Source of the DNA: JAIBJP01 sp035639875 | Lineage (GTDB): Bacteria; Actinomycetota; Thermoleophilia; Gaiellales; Gaiellaceae | Assembly: GCA_035639875.1 (NCBI GenBank) | Contig: DASQXE010000002.1 | Location: 1 to 23,725 of the forward strand | DNA: 23,725 nt | Direction of reading: 5' to 3' | Shown: piece by piece, positions 15,058 to 21,850 of the stretch | How the letters are laid out: every line of letters begins with the position of its first letter | Numbering within the stretch: the first letter of the stretch is position 1 | Program-made: the position numbers and the translations under genes | The notes under the pieces: generated by a model | Databases searched by the model: none | The model's input: the letters and a program-made list of their open reading frames with translations, nothing else | Told to the model about the DNA's origin: nothing

Positions 15058-16136
15058 GCCGGCGCCAACCGGCGCGCCTGCCAGGTGCGGCCGACGAATG
15101 CCAGCGCAGCGATCACCGCGGTGAGCGCGAAGACGAGCGCCGCGCCACCAGGGAGACGAGTCACGACTTCCATGGCCGCGCCGACAAGGGCCGCGCAGGG
15201 AATCGTCATCAACCAGGCCGTCAGGATGTTGCCGGCGACACCCCAGCGAACGGCTGAGAACCGTCGCGTAGCGCCGGCGCCCAGCACCGATCCGGAGATC
15301 GTGTGCGTCGTGGAAACCGGAAAGCCGTAGTGCGCGGTGAGCCAGAGGATGCTCGCGCATGCCGTCTGCGCAGCGAATCCTTGCGGCGGATCGAGCTTCG
15401 CCACCCGCTGGCCGAGCGTGTTGATGATCCGCCAGCCGCCGGCATACGTCCCCGCCGCCATCGCCGCCGCGGCGCTCACGATCACCCAGACCGGCGGCCG
15501 GCCGAAATCCGCGCTCAGATGGCCGGAGGCAACGAGGGCGAGGGCAATGATGCCCATCGTCTTCTGGGCGTCGTTCGTTCCGTGGGTGAAGGCGACGAAG
15601 CCGCCGGAGATGATCTGCAGGCGCCTGAATACCCGGTTCACGATCCCCGGAGACCGCCGTCGGATGATCCAGATGACGGCGAGCATGATCAGCGCCGCGC
15701 CGGCGATTCCGAAGAAGGGCGCTGCCAGGGACGGGATCAGCACCTTCTCGTAGAGCCCGTGCCACTTGACGACGTCGAAGCCGACGGAGGCAACCGCCGA
15801 ACCGAGCACGCCGCCGATGAGCGCGTGGCTCGAGCTCGACGGCAGCCCGAGATACCACGTGATGAGGTTCCACGTAATCGCCCCGACGAGCCCTGCGAGA
15901 ACGATCTTCAGCGTGATCGCTTCGGGGTCGACGATCCCCTTGGCGACCGTGGCCGCTACCTTGAACGAGACGAACGCGCCGGCAAAGTTGAGGACAGCCG
16001 AGGTGAGCACAGCCAGCCGCGGCGAGAGCGCGCGGGTCGACACGCTCGTGGCGATCGAGTTGGCGGTGTCGTGGAAGCCGTTCGTGAAATCGAAGAAAAG
16101 CGCGACAGCGACGACGGCGACCAGCGTCAGGTCCAC
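15054..16136 (-). CDS. pit: PiT-family inorganic phosphate transporter
   Basis: A 360-aa membrane protein with about ten hydrophobic segments. Both PiT signature repeats are present: FDFTNGFHDTANSIATSVSTRALSP near the N-terminus and GGFVAFTHGTNDAQKTMGIIAL in the middle. Other family blocks are LPSSSSHALIGGVLG and its partner GFPVSTTHTISGSVLGAG. It imports phosphate, usually as a metal-phosphate complex driven by proton symport, with lower affinity than Pst. GTG start at 16136. Its start is only 20 bases from the divergent lipoprotein gene, and its end overlaps phoU. PiT is usually next to a DUF47/PhoU-like gene; here that gene (16612-17244) is on the same strand but separated by the lipoprotein gene. 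Confidence 0.95.
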   Translation of the reverse strand: MDLTLVAVVAVALFFDFTNGFHDTANSIATSVSTRALSPRLAVLTSAVLNFAGAFVSFKVAATVAKGIVDPEAITLKIVLAGLVGAITWNLITWYLGLPSSSSHALIGGVLGSAVASVGFDVVKWHGLYEKVLIPSLAAPFFGIAGAALIMLAVIWIIRRRSPGIVNRVFRRLQIISGGFVAFTHGTNDAQKTMGIIALALVASGHLSADFGRPPVWVIVSAAAAMAAGTYAGGWRIINTLGQRVAKLDPPQGFAAQTACASILWLTAHYGFPVSTTHTISGSVLGAGATRRFSAVRWGVAGNILTAWLMTIPCAALVGAAMEVVTRLPGGAALVFALTAVIAALAFVGRTWQARRLAPA

Positions 16137-16156
16137 GGCGCAGTACGTTATTGGAG

Positions 16157-16615
16157 ATGGCGGGCCGTTCGGCGATCCTCTTGGGCGTCGTCCTGATCTC
16201 GCTGGCCGGCTGCGGAGGCGGGTCGGAGGCCGGGACGCCCCCGTGCGTCGTCGACGAGGACGAAATGGCCTCGATTCTCGACCAGGGCGGCGTCTTCGCC
16301 GCCCCGCAACACGGCGGTTCGGACTGCATCTACGCGACCGAGGGAAATCCGCTCATCCGCCTCTCGGTTCGCACGCCCGCGCAGTTCCAGGCCGAGCGGG
16401 ACAAGTTCGAGAACGTCGGCGTCAAGCTCCCGCCGCTCGAGCCGGTCGAGGGCTTCGACGGCGCCGCGAACGTCGATCCCCGCTACAACAGCCTCAACGT
16501 GACCGCCGGCGACCGAATCGTGAGCGTCGAGATCGTCGGTCGCGAGCCGAGCGACCCCGACGACCAGCTCGACTTGGAGAAGCGGATCGCCCGCGCGGCC
16601 GTCGACGCGCTCTAG
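16157..16615 (+). CDS. Small lipoprotein of unknown function
   Basis: A 152-aa exported protein. The lipoprotein signal MAGRSAILLGVVLISLAGC has C19 as the lipidated residue. The mature part has two further cysteines (PPCVVDEDE and GSDCIYAT) that could form a disulfide, then RLSVRTPAQFQAERDKF and VEGFDGAANV ... NVTAGDRIVSVEIVG. The spacing of the two cysteines and the alternating strands recall small actinobacterial lipoproteins of the DUF3558 type, but I cannot confirm that. ATG 16157 is taken; GGAG directly abuts it and TTG 16151 is an alternative, so translation may be leaderless. It is divergent from pit by 20 bases and its stop overlaps that of the DUF47 gene, placing it between two phosphate-uptake partners. 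Confidence 0.75.
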   Translation: MAGRSAILLGVVLISLAGCGGGSEAGTPPCVVDEDEMASILDQGGVFAAPQHGGSDCIYATEGNPLIRLSVRTPAQFQAERDKFENVGVKLPPLEPVEGFDGAANVDPRYNSLNVTAGDRIVSVEIVGREPSDPDDQLDLEKRIARAAVDAL

Positions 16616-17244
16616 GCGTCTTTCACGACGACATTGCCGACCAGGTTGGCGGCGGTCTCGCAGGCGTCGATCGCGTCCTCGAGGCTCTCGAAGATGTCCT
16701 TCCAGCGAATGACGACAAGCGGGTCGATGCGGGAATCGCGAAAGAGATCGGCGATCGCGTCGCGGAGAACGCGGTCACCGTCGTCCTCGAGCGCCTTCAG
16801 CGCGACGAGCTCCTGCTGCACGCTACGCCGCGTCTTCAGGTCCGCGAGCGCCGCCGCAAGATGCTCGACCGCGGCGACCAGGATCCGACACTGCTCGATC
16901 GCCTGCTTGGCTGTCGATTCGACGCCGTAGAGTTCGAGGAGGTCGGTGGCCTCGTCGATGTGGTCGACGACGTCGTCGATCGCGGTCGCGAGCTGGTAGA
17001 TGTCCTCGCGGTCGAACGGGGTCACGTACTGCGTGTTCAAGAGGTTGATGATGTCGTGCGTGATGCTGTCGCCCGCGTGCTCGACCTCGTGGATGTCTGC
17101 CTGCGAGACCGACGAGTTCGGGTACTCGCGGAAGCGAACCTCGGCCTTCTGCGCCGCGTCGAGGGCGTTCGCTCCCGCCTTTGTGAACAGGTCGTAAAAC
17201 TCTGTGGGCCGCGGGACGAGCGCTAGGCGCATGCGGGCGGGCAT
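16612..17244 (-). CDS. DUF47/PhoU-like protein, PiT partner
   Basis: A 210-aa all-helical protein. It starts MPARMRLALVPRPTEFYDLFTKAGANALDAA and contains IHEVEHAGDSITHDIINLLNTQYVTPFDREDIYQLATAIDDVVDHIDEATDLLELYG, which is the hallmark of the DUF47 (YkaA-type) family, with ExxxD motifs (EVEHAGD, and IDDVVDHIDEA) like those of PhoU. The C-terminal block (LKALEDDGDRVLRDAIADLFRD, then VIRWKDIFESLEDAIDACETAANLVGNVVVK) also fits. Members are usually encoded beside pit and modulate its phosphate transport. The ATG at 17244 or 17232 is the start. The longer open frame upstream runs antisense through the phosphatase gene and is not coding. The gene is divergent from the phosphatase with about 15 bases between starts. 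Confidence 0.93.
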   Translation of the reverse strand: MPARMRLALVPRPTEFYDLFTKAGANALDAAQKAEVRFREYPNSSVSQADIHEVEHAGDSITHDIINLLNTQYVTPFDREDIYQLATAIDDVVDHIDEATDLLELYGVESTAKQAIEQCRILVAAVEHLAAALADLKTRRSVQQELVALKALEDDGDRVLRDAIADLFRDSRIDPLVVIRWKDIFESLEDAIDACETAANLVGNVVVKDA

Positions 17245-17259
17245 GGTACAACGGAGCGC

Positions 17260-18078
17260 TTGGGTCGCGCTCTCCTCGCCTCGGTCGTCGCCGCGCTGCT
17301 CTCGTCCGCGCCTGCGGCTGCCGCGACCGGCATCCTCGCCGTCGGCGACTTCGGTGTCGGCGGGACGACGGAGCGCGCCATGGGCTCGGCGATGAAGACG
17401 TTCGAGACGACGCGCCCGGCCGCCGCGGCTTTCCTGACGCTCGGCGACAACGACTACACGGAGAGCCCGACCGCGTTCCACGACAACTGGACGAGGAGTT
17501 TCGGCTGGGTGGGAAGACGCGGCCTCACCGTCATCGGCACCCTCGGCAACCACGACATCCTCGTGAACGGCGGGCGGTACGAGTTCGACGAGCTGAACAT
17601 GCCGCGCTCCTACTACAAGCGCACCGTCGGGAACGTCCAGTTCTTCGTCCTCAACTCGAACAACGTGAACTCGGCGCAGACGACCTGGCTCAAATCGGCC
17701 CTGTCGAGCTCCACGGCGCGCTGGAAGATCGTCGTCTTCCACCATCCTGCTTGGTCGTGCGGCGCGTATCGCAGCAACACCGCAGTCGTCCAGAACTGGG
17801 TGCCGATCATGGAGCACTACGGTGTCGACCTCGTCCTTTCCGGTCACGACCACAACTACCAGCGGTTTGCGCCGCGCAAGGGCATCACGTACGTCGTGCA
17901 CGGGGGCGGCGGCCAGCGCCTCTACGCGCTCGAGACGTGCCCCGCGGGTTATCCCACACGCGTCTATGCGCGCGCGATCCACGGCTTTCTCTACCTCAGG
18001 GCCACGAACACGTCCCTGCGCATGTCGTCGGTCACGCGCAGCGGGCGCGTCATCGACCGGGTCGTTCTCAACCCGTAG
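17260..18078 (+). CDS. Secreted metallophosphoesterase, purple-acid-phosphatase type
   Basis: A 272-aa exported enzyme. Residues 1-22 are a signal peptide (short basic start, hydrophobic core, APAAAA). The metal-site motifs occur in order: GDFG (D30), GDNDY (D63 and Y66, the GDxxY pattern of purple acid phosphatases with the tyrosine ligand), GNHD (N97, H98), VFHHPAWS (H161/H162), and GHDHNYQR (H196, H198). All residues for a two-metal site are present, so it should hydrolyse phosphate esters outside the membrane. TTG start at 17260 with GGAG before it. Its place beside pit/DUF47 and the pst operon suggests phosphate scavenging, although no PHO-box-like repeat is seen in the 15-base gap upstream. 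The next gene starts one base after its stop. Confidence 0.92.
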   Translation: MGRALLASVVAALLSSAPAAAATGILAVGDFGVGGTTERAMGSAMKTFETTRPAAAAFLTLGDNDYTESPTAFHDNWTRSFGWVGRRGLTVIGTLGNHDILVNGGRYEFDELNMPRSYYKRTVGNVQFFVLNSNNVNSAQTTWLKSALSSSTARWKIVVFHHPAWSCGAYRSNTAVVQNWVPIMEHYGVDLVLSGHDHNYQRFAPRKGITYVVHGGGGQRLYALETCPAGYPTRVYARAIHGFLYLRATNTSLRMSSVTRSGRVIDRVVLNP

Positions 18079-18079
18079 C

Positions 18080-18448
18080 TTGCCGCGATACCTCACGGTG
18101 GCGGCGGTGGTGCTCTCCCTCTGGGTCGCTGCACGCTCGGGGGAGATCTGGACGGGCATCCTCCCCGGCTCCCTGATTGCGGGCCTCGCGCTCTCGGACT
18201 ATGCGCTCTGGGAACGCCGCGGGCGGCCCTGGCATGACTGGGCCGTCATCCTGCTCGTCCTGCCGGCCATCTTCGCGTCCGTTTGGATCGGCGTCGGAGG
18301 CCTGCTGTTGGACATCGAGCGGACTGATTCTGGGCGTCTTGTGTACGAGGTCGGTCCAGGCATCGGCCTGACTGGTCTCCTCTGCGTCCTCATCTCCTAC
18401 CACGGCCGCCACCACCCGTTTGAGGCCGCCGGAGGGGAGGAAGGGTGA
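18080..18448 (+). CDS. Four-segment membrane protein, unknown
   Basis: A 122-aa protein beginning at TTG 18080, one base after the phosphatase stop. Hydrophobic stretches appear at about 5-20 (LTVAAVVLSLWVAA), 28-42 (GILPGSLIAGLALSDY), 56-80 (WAVILLVLPAIFASVWIGVGGLL) and 98-112 (IGLTGLLCVLISY). Between the second and third is ERRGRPWHDW. The end is hydrophilic (GRHHPFEAAGGEEG). I do not recognise the family; the layout of paired helices with a W-H-D-W element resembles SPW-type membrane repeats, but this is weak. It is in an apparent operon with the phosphatase and the next small gene. Confidence 0.7.
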   Translation: MPRYLTVAAVVLSLWVAARSGEIWTGILPGSLIAGLALSDYALWERRGRPWHDWAVILLVLPAIFASVWIGVGGLLLDIERTDSGRLVYEVGPGIGLTGLLCVLISYHGRHHPFEAAGGEEG

Positions 18449-18452
18449 GAAC

Positions 18453-18680
18453 GTGACCGCCATCATCATCGTCATCCTCGTCGCGGCCGCGATCATCGGG
18501 CTCGGCACGGCGTTCGGCGGCCCGATCATCGGTGCGATCCTCGCCGTGGTCGTCGTCGTAGGCGGGATTGCGTGGTTTGCCGCCATGGGCGGCTCGAAGA
18601 AGACCGCCGGGCAGGTCGCGCGCGAAGCGCCGGATCGGGAGTTCCTCGGTCCCGGGGGCCCTGACGACCCTAATGCCTAG
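18453..18680 (+). CDS. 75-aa membrane protein, unknown
   Basis: Start GTG 18453 is preferred over the GTG/ATG-less upstream extension because a purine-rich ribosome site (GGAGGAAGGG, 18436-18445) lies just before it. The protein has two hydrophobic segments in its first 45 residues (TAIIIVILVAAAIIGLGTAF and IIGAILAVVVVVGGIAWFAA) and a hydrophilic tail of about 28 residues with an acidic, proline/glycine-rich end (REFLGPGGPDDPNA). No family is recognised. It follows the previous membrane gene by four bases and converges with the trkA-like gene, leaving three bases between stops. Confidence 0.7.
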   Translation: MTAIIIVILVAAAIIGLGTAFGGPIIGAILAVVVVVGGIAWFAAMGGSKKTAGQVAREAPDREFLGPGGPDDPNA

Positions 18681-18683
18681 CGC

Positions 18684-19358
18684 CTAGACTCGGGCCTTCT
18701 CGCCGAGCAATACCCGCCTCAACTCGACCTCGCGGCCAGGCTCGAGGATGGCGAGCACCTGGTCGCCGGCCTGCAGCTCGGTCGAGCCGACGGCGATCTC
18801 CGCCTTTCCCTCGCGCATCACCGAGATGAGCCGCGTGCTCTCGGGAAGGCGAAGCTCTTCGACTCGCTTCCCGGCCACCGACGATTCCTTGCTGATCTCG
18901 ACCTCGACGATCTCCAAGTTCTCCTTGCGCAGCTCGAGCAGGTGGACGAGTTCGTGTTGCGGCACTTCGTGCTCGACGAGCGCGAGCACCATGGACGTGG
19001 CGGAGACGGTGGGCGCAATGCCGAGGAGATCGAAATGGGGCTCGTTGCGCGGATCGTTGACCCGGGCGACCACCTTTCCCACGCCGTACTTCTCGCGCGC
19101 CAGCTGGCAGATGATGATGTTGTCCTCGTCGTCGCCGGTCACGGCGACGACGATGTCGGGGGGACGCTTGATCCCGGCGCGCTCGAGCACGTAGAGCTCG
19201 GTTCCGTCGCCGTAGATGGCGCGGTGCTCGAACTCCTCCTCCAGTCGTTCGAACCGCGCGCGGTCCTGCTCGACCAGGACGACCTCGTGGTTGAGCGCGA
19301 GGAGCGTCCGCGTCACGCTCACCCCTACCTTGCCGCCGCCGACGACGATGAGAAACAT
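18684..19358 (-). CDS. trkA: TrkA-family RCK protein (N and C domains)
   Basis: A 224-aa cytosolic regulator of potassium transport. The RCK_N Rossmann domain starts with MFLIVVGGGKVGVSV (GxGxxG-type nucleotide loop), E30 in VVLVEQD, GDGTELYVLERAGI, AVTGDDEDNIIICQLA and ARVNDPRN; the RCK_C domain (about 140-218) reads VEVEISKESSVAGKRVEELRLPESTRLISVMREGKAEI...ELQAGDQVLAI. Such proteins bind NAD(H) or ATP/ADP and gate Trk/Ktr-type potassium channels. The ATG at 19358 overlaps the stop of the upstream gene by one base (TGATG). In Mycobacterium a comparable pair (ceoB, ceoC) sits next to an APC permease. No Trk/Ktr channel subunit is in the window. Confidence 0.92.
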   Translation of the reverse strand: MFLIVVGGGKVGVSVTRTLLALNHEVVLVEQDRARFERLEEEFEHRAIYGDGTELYVLERAGIKRPPDIVVAVTGDDEDNIIICQLAREKYGVGKVVARVNDPRNEPHFDLLGIAPTVSATSMVLALVEHEVPQHELVHLLELRKENLEIVEVEISKESSVAGKRVEELRLPESTRLISVMREGKAEIAVGSTELQAGDQVLAILEPGREVELRRVLLGEKARV

Positions 19359-19768
19359 CAGACGGGCTGACTACCGAGCGCCGAGTTCGTCAGCTCTTCG
19401 ATGGCAGTCCCGGTCGGAGAGACCACGTCGAACCCGCGGCCGGAGTAGAACTCGGCCCGCGCCGGATCGAGGATACGCGCGGCTACGTGCGGCACTTCGT
19501 AGCGAAGCTTCGCGACCTGCGCGACGACGATGTTCGTGTTATCGCCGTCAGTAGCCGCGATGACAGCGTCGGCATCGCGGATCCCGGCGCCCTCGAGCAC
19601 CTGGATCTCGAGCGCGTGCCCGACGTGGAACTCGCCCGGCCAGCCCTCACCGAGGCGCCCGAGCGCCTCCTCGCTCTCGTCGACGACAACCACCTGCCAG
19701 CCGACATCGACGAGCCGCTTGGCCAGCGCGGAGCCGACTCGGCCGCTCCCGATGATGAGCGCCTTCAC
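19358..19768 (-). CDS. Short TrkA-family protein, RCK_N domain only
   Basis: A 136-aa protein consisting of the nucleotide-binding RCK_N domain: MKALIIGSGRVGSALAKRLVDVGW (GxGxxG), VVVVDESEEAL, GHALEIQVLEGAGI, AATDGDNTNIVVAQVAK and ARILDPARAEFYSGRGFDVVSPT. It ends where the RCK_C domain would start, so it probably pairs with the full-length partner encoded next. This short-plus-long arrangement is known for actinobacterial TrkA pairs. ATG at 19768; its stop overlaps the start of the next gene (TGATG). It starts nine bases after the end of the APC-USP permease gene, so the three genes are an operon. Confidence 0.92.
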   Translation of the reverse strand: MKALIIGSGRVGSALAKRLVDVGWQVVVVDESEEALGRLGEGWPGEFHVGHALEIQVLEGAGIRDADAVIAATDGDNTNIVVAQVAKLRYEVPHVAARILDPARAEFYSGRGFDVVSPTGTAIEELTNSALGSQPV

Positions 19769-19777
19769 GCAGGAAGA

Positions 19778-21685
19778 CTAACCCTCGAGAACTCCCTGCG
19801 GATATGTCACGACCATGACCTCGCAGGGGGCGCGGCGCAGCACGTAATCCACCGTCGGGCTGAAGAAACGCGACTGACGGCGCCAGCGCGGCGCCGACCC
19901 GAGGATGATCAGGTCGACGCCGTCCTGTGAAGCCCGATCGACGATCGCCTCTCCGATCGCGCGAGCGCGCACGATCTCGCCCTCGATCTCGACGCCGTGC
20001 TCGGACGCAAGCAGCTTGGCGTCGGCGAGCGAGGCCTCAGCGCGTTCCTCCTCGTCAACGAGCTCGGCATCGAGCGGCATCTCGAGCGGAACGCGGATCA
20101 CGTGGAGGGCGCGCACGGCGCAACCCCGTTCCTCCGCAAGCCGGATTGCGGTAGCCAGCATCTCCTCGCCGATCGGTCCGAGCTTCATTGGAACGAGGAT
20201 GCTCTCGTAGATTCCTTCCGGCTCTGGGACGAGGTCGGCGTGAGCAGGTTCGACGTGTTCCAGCAGCCGCTCGTGCTCGCGGCGGCGGACGACGACGAAG
20301 ATCACGCCGCCCACGGCGATCCAGATGGGTCCGGCCACGCGCGCGGCGTCGTGCGTCGCCAGCGCGGCGATCCAGAGGCCGAACGTAAGCGGTGCGCCCA
20401 CGAGCGCGGCGACGGGAACGGCGATGCCGCGGATGCGCACGTTCCCCGGGACGCGGAAGGGCCGCGGGAGGCTCGGTTCGGAGAAACGGAGGCGCAGAAC
20501 CGCGAGCTGGGCGGCCGTGAACGCGATCAGCGCGCCGAAGCTGTACAGGCTGGCGAGGAAGCGGACCTCCCTGCCGACGAGGCTCGCCGCGACGAGGAGC
20601 ACACATGCGATCGCAGCGCCGCTGGCGATCGAGATCGGCGCGATCAGCGTGCGCTCGTTGAGGCGCCCGAAGGCACGCGGGAGCATCGCGCGTTGCCCGA
20701 GCGAGTAGGCGAGCCGGCCGCTTCCGGAAAGGGATGTCGAGACCGTTGCCACGAGGATGACGGCGCCCGTGATCCCAACGAAGACGCGTAGGGAGTCCAC
20801 GGCCCAGTCCGGGAGCGAGCCTCCGAACGCCTCGGCGATGCCGACGAGCGGGGCCTGCAGCCAGCGGGTGCCGAGATCGCTCGCGTAGCCGCCCGGTCCG
20901 GCGGGATCCGGCTGCGCCGGGTAGGCGGAGATCCCGATCGCCGCGATCGAAACGGACACGGCGACGACGAGACCGATTCCGACAAAGAGGCTGCGGGGCA
21001 GGGTTCGGCCGGGCTCACGGGTCTCGGCGGCGAGATTGGCGACCGTCTCGAGCCCCGTGTAGGCGAGCGTGGCGAGCGCGAGCGAGAAGAAGAACGCGTT
21101 CCACGTTGGCGCACTGCCGAGGTGGATGCCGCTTCCAAGCCCTTTGGTCGAGAGCAGGAAGGCGAATCCAAGGCCGATGAGGAGGAGATGCGACACGAGC
21201 GCGAGGCCGGCGATCAGGACGGCCGCGCGATAGAGCTGAGCGCGGCGGAAGAGCCTGACCAGGGCGAGCGCGGCGATCACCCCGATGCCTGCGACCACGT
21301 CCCACGGCTCGTCCGAGATCGCTTCCCAGCCGACGGCCGTGCCGACGTAATGCGGCACGAAGAGTGCAGCGAGCGCGATGACGATCAAGTAGTCGAGGAA
21401 GAGCGCCCAGCCCGTGATGAATCCCGCGGGATCGTTGAAGGCCCGCCGGACAAAGGTCGCCGCTCCGCCGGTCTCGGGAAGCGCGGCCGTTCCCTCGGCA
21501 TACGAAAGCGCGACGGTGACGAAGAGAAGCCCAACCCCGAGGAGCACCCACGGCGTCACACCCAGCGCGTTCAGGGCGACGACGCCCAGCGCGATGTAGA
21601 TCGACGAGCCGATCTCTCCGTACGCCACGGATGCGATCGGGGCCGCGCCGAGGGCCCGCTTGAGACCCGGGATTCGCTTCGCCAC
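19778..21685 (-). CDS. APC-superfamily permease with C-terminal USP-like domain
   Basis: A 635-aa membrane transporter. About twelve hydrophobic segments fill residues 12-475; the first carries the APC unwound-helix motif (ASVAYGEIGSSIYIALG) and the third contains LFLDYL (D98, Y99). A cytosolic universal-stress-protein-like domain of about 135 residues follows (YESILVPMKLG ... LHVIRVP ... DLIILGSAPRW ... PTVDYVLRRAPCEVMVV). The ATP-loop glycines of that domain are mostly lost. This layout (APC core plus USP-like tail) is that of the potassium importer KimA as well as of several amino-acid permeases; with RCK genes next door, potassium or another small cation is a possible substrate, but amino acids cannot be excluded. 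GTG start at 21685 directly follows the stop of the 54-aa peptide gene. Confidence 0.88.
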   Translation of the reverse strand: MAKRIPGLKRALGAAPIASVAYGEIGSSIYIALGVVALNALGVTPWVLLGVGLLFVTVALSYAEGTAALPETGGAATFVRRAFNDPAGFITGWALFLDYLIVIALAALFVPHYVGTAVGWEAISDEPWDVVAGIGVIAALALVRLFRRAQLYRAAVLIAGLALVSHLLLIGLGFAFLLSTKGLGSGIHLGSAPTWNAFFFSLALATLAYTGLETVANLAAETREPGRTLPRSLFVGIGLVVAVSVSIAAIGISAYPAQPDPAGPGGYASDLGTRWLQAPLVGIAEAFGGSLPDWAVDSLRVFVGITGAVILVATVSTSLSGSGRLAYSLGQRAMLPRAFGRLNERTLIAPISIASGAAIACVLLVAASLVGREVRFLASLYSFGALIAFTAAQLAVLRLRFSEPSLPRPFRVPGNVRIRGIAVPVAALVGAPLTFGLWIAALATHDAARVAGPIWIAVGGVIFVVVRRREHERLLEHVEPAHADLVPEPEGIYESILVPMKLGPIGEEMLATAIRLAEERGCAVRALHVIRVPLEMPLDAELVDEEERAEASLADAKLLASEHGVEIEGEIVRARAIGEAIVDRASQDGVDLIILGSAPRWRRQSRFFSPTVDYVLRRAPCEVMVVTYPQGVLEG

Positions 21686-21850
21686 TTACCTCGTCGAAAG
21701 GTACAGCCGCAGGCCACCCCCAAGCGCGAACAGAACGCCCAGCACGTACCCGACTCCGCCGCCGACCACAGCCGTCTCGACGATCACGGCCACGCCGAGG
21801 ACGACCAGCGCCCCGGAAAGAAAGATCGTCGCGCGGGTGCGAGCGTTCAC
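21686..21850 (-). CDS. 54-aa two-helix membrane peptide
   Basis: A small gene wedged between the two APC-USP permeases. Its GTG start (21850-21848) overlaps the upstream TGA stop (21849-21847) as GTGA, and its TAA stop (21688-21686) touches the GTG of the next permease, so it is tightly coupled to both. The protein has two hydrophobic segments (ATIFLSGALVVLGVAVIVETAV and VGYVLGVLFALGGGLRLYL) joined by VGGG. No family is recognised. It could be a small accessory subunit of the neighbouring permeases; the tight packing is observed, the role is inferred. Longer in-frame starts upstream run into the permease gene and are less likely. Confidence 0.72.
   Translation of the reverse strand: MNARTRATIFLSGALVVLGVAVIVETAVVGGGVGYVLGVLFALGGGLRLYLSTR

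Noticed and set aside
14953..16329. A 458-codon minus-strand frame over the pit gene and the lipoprotein
   Set aside because: It is out of frame with the well-conserved PiT protein and shows no domain.
17245..18159. An N-terminal extension of the DUF47 protein through the phosphatase gene
   Set aside because: The extension is antisense to a phosphatase with intact catalytic motifs; DUF47 homology starts only near 17232.
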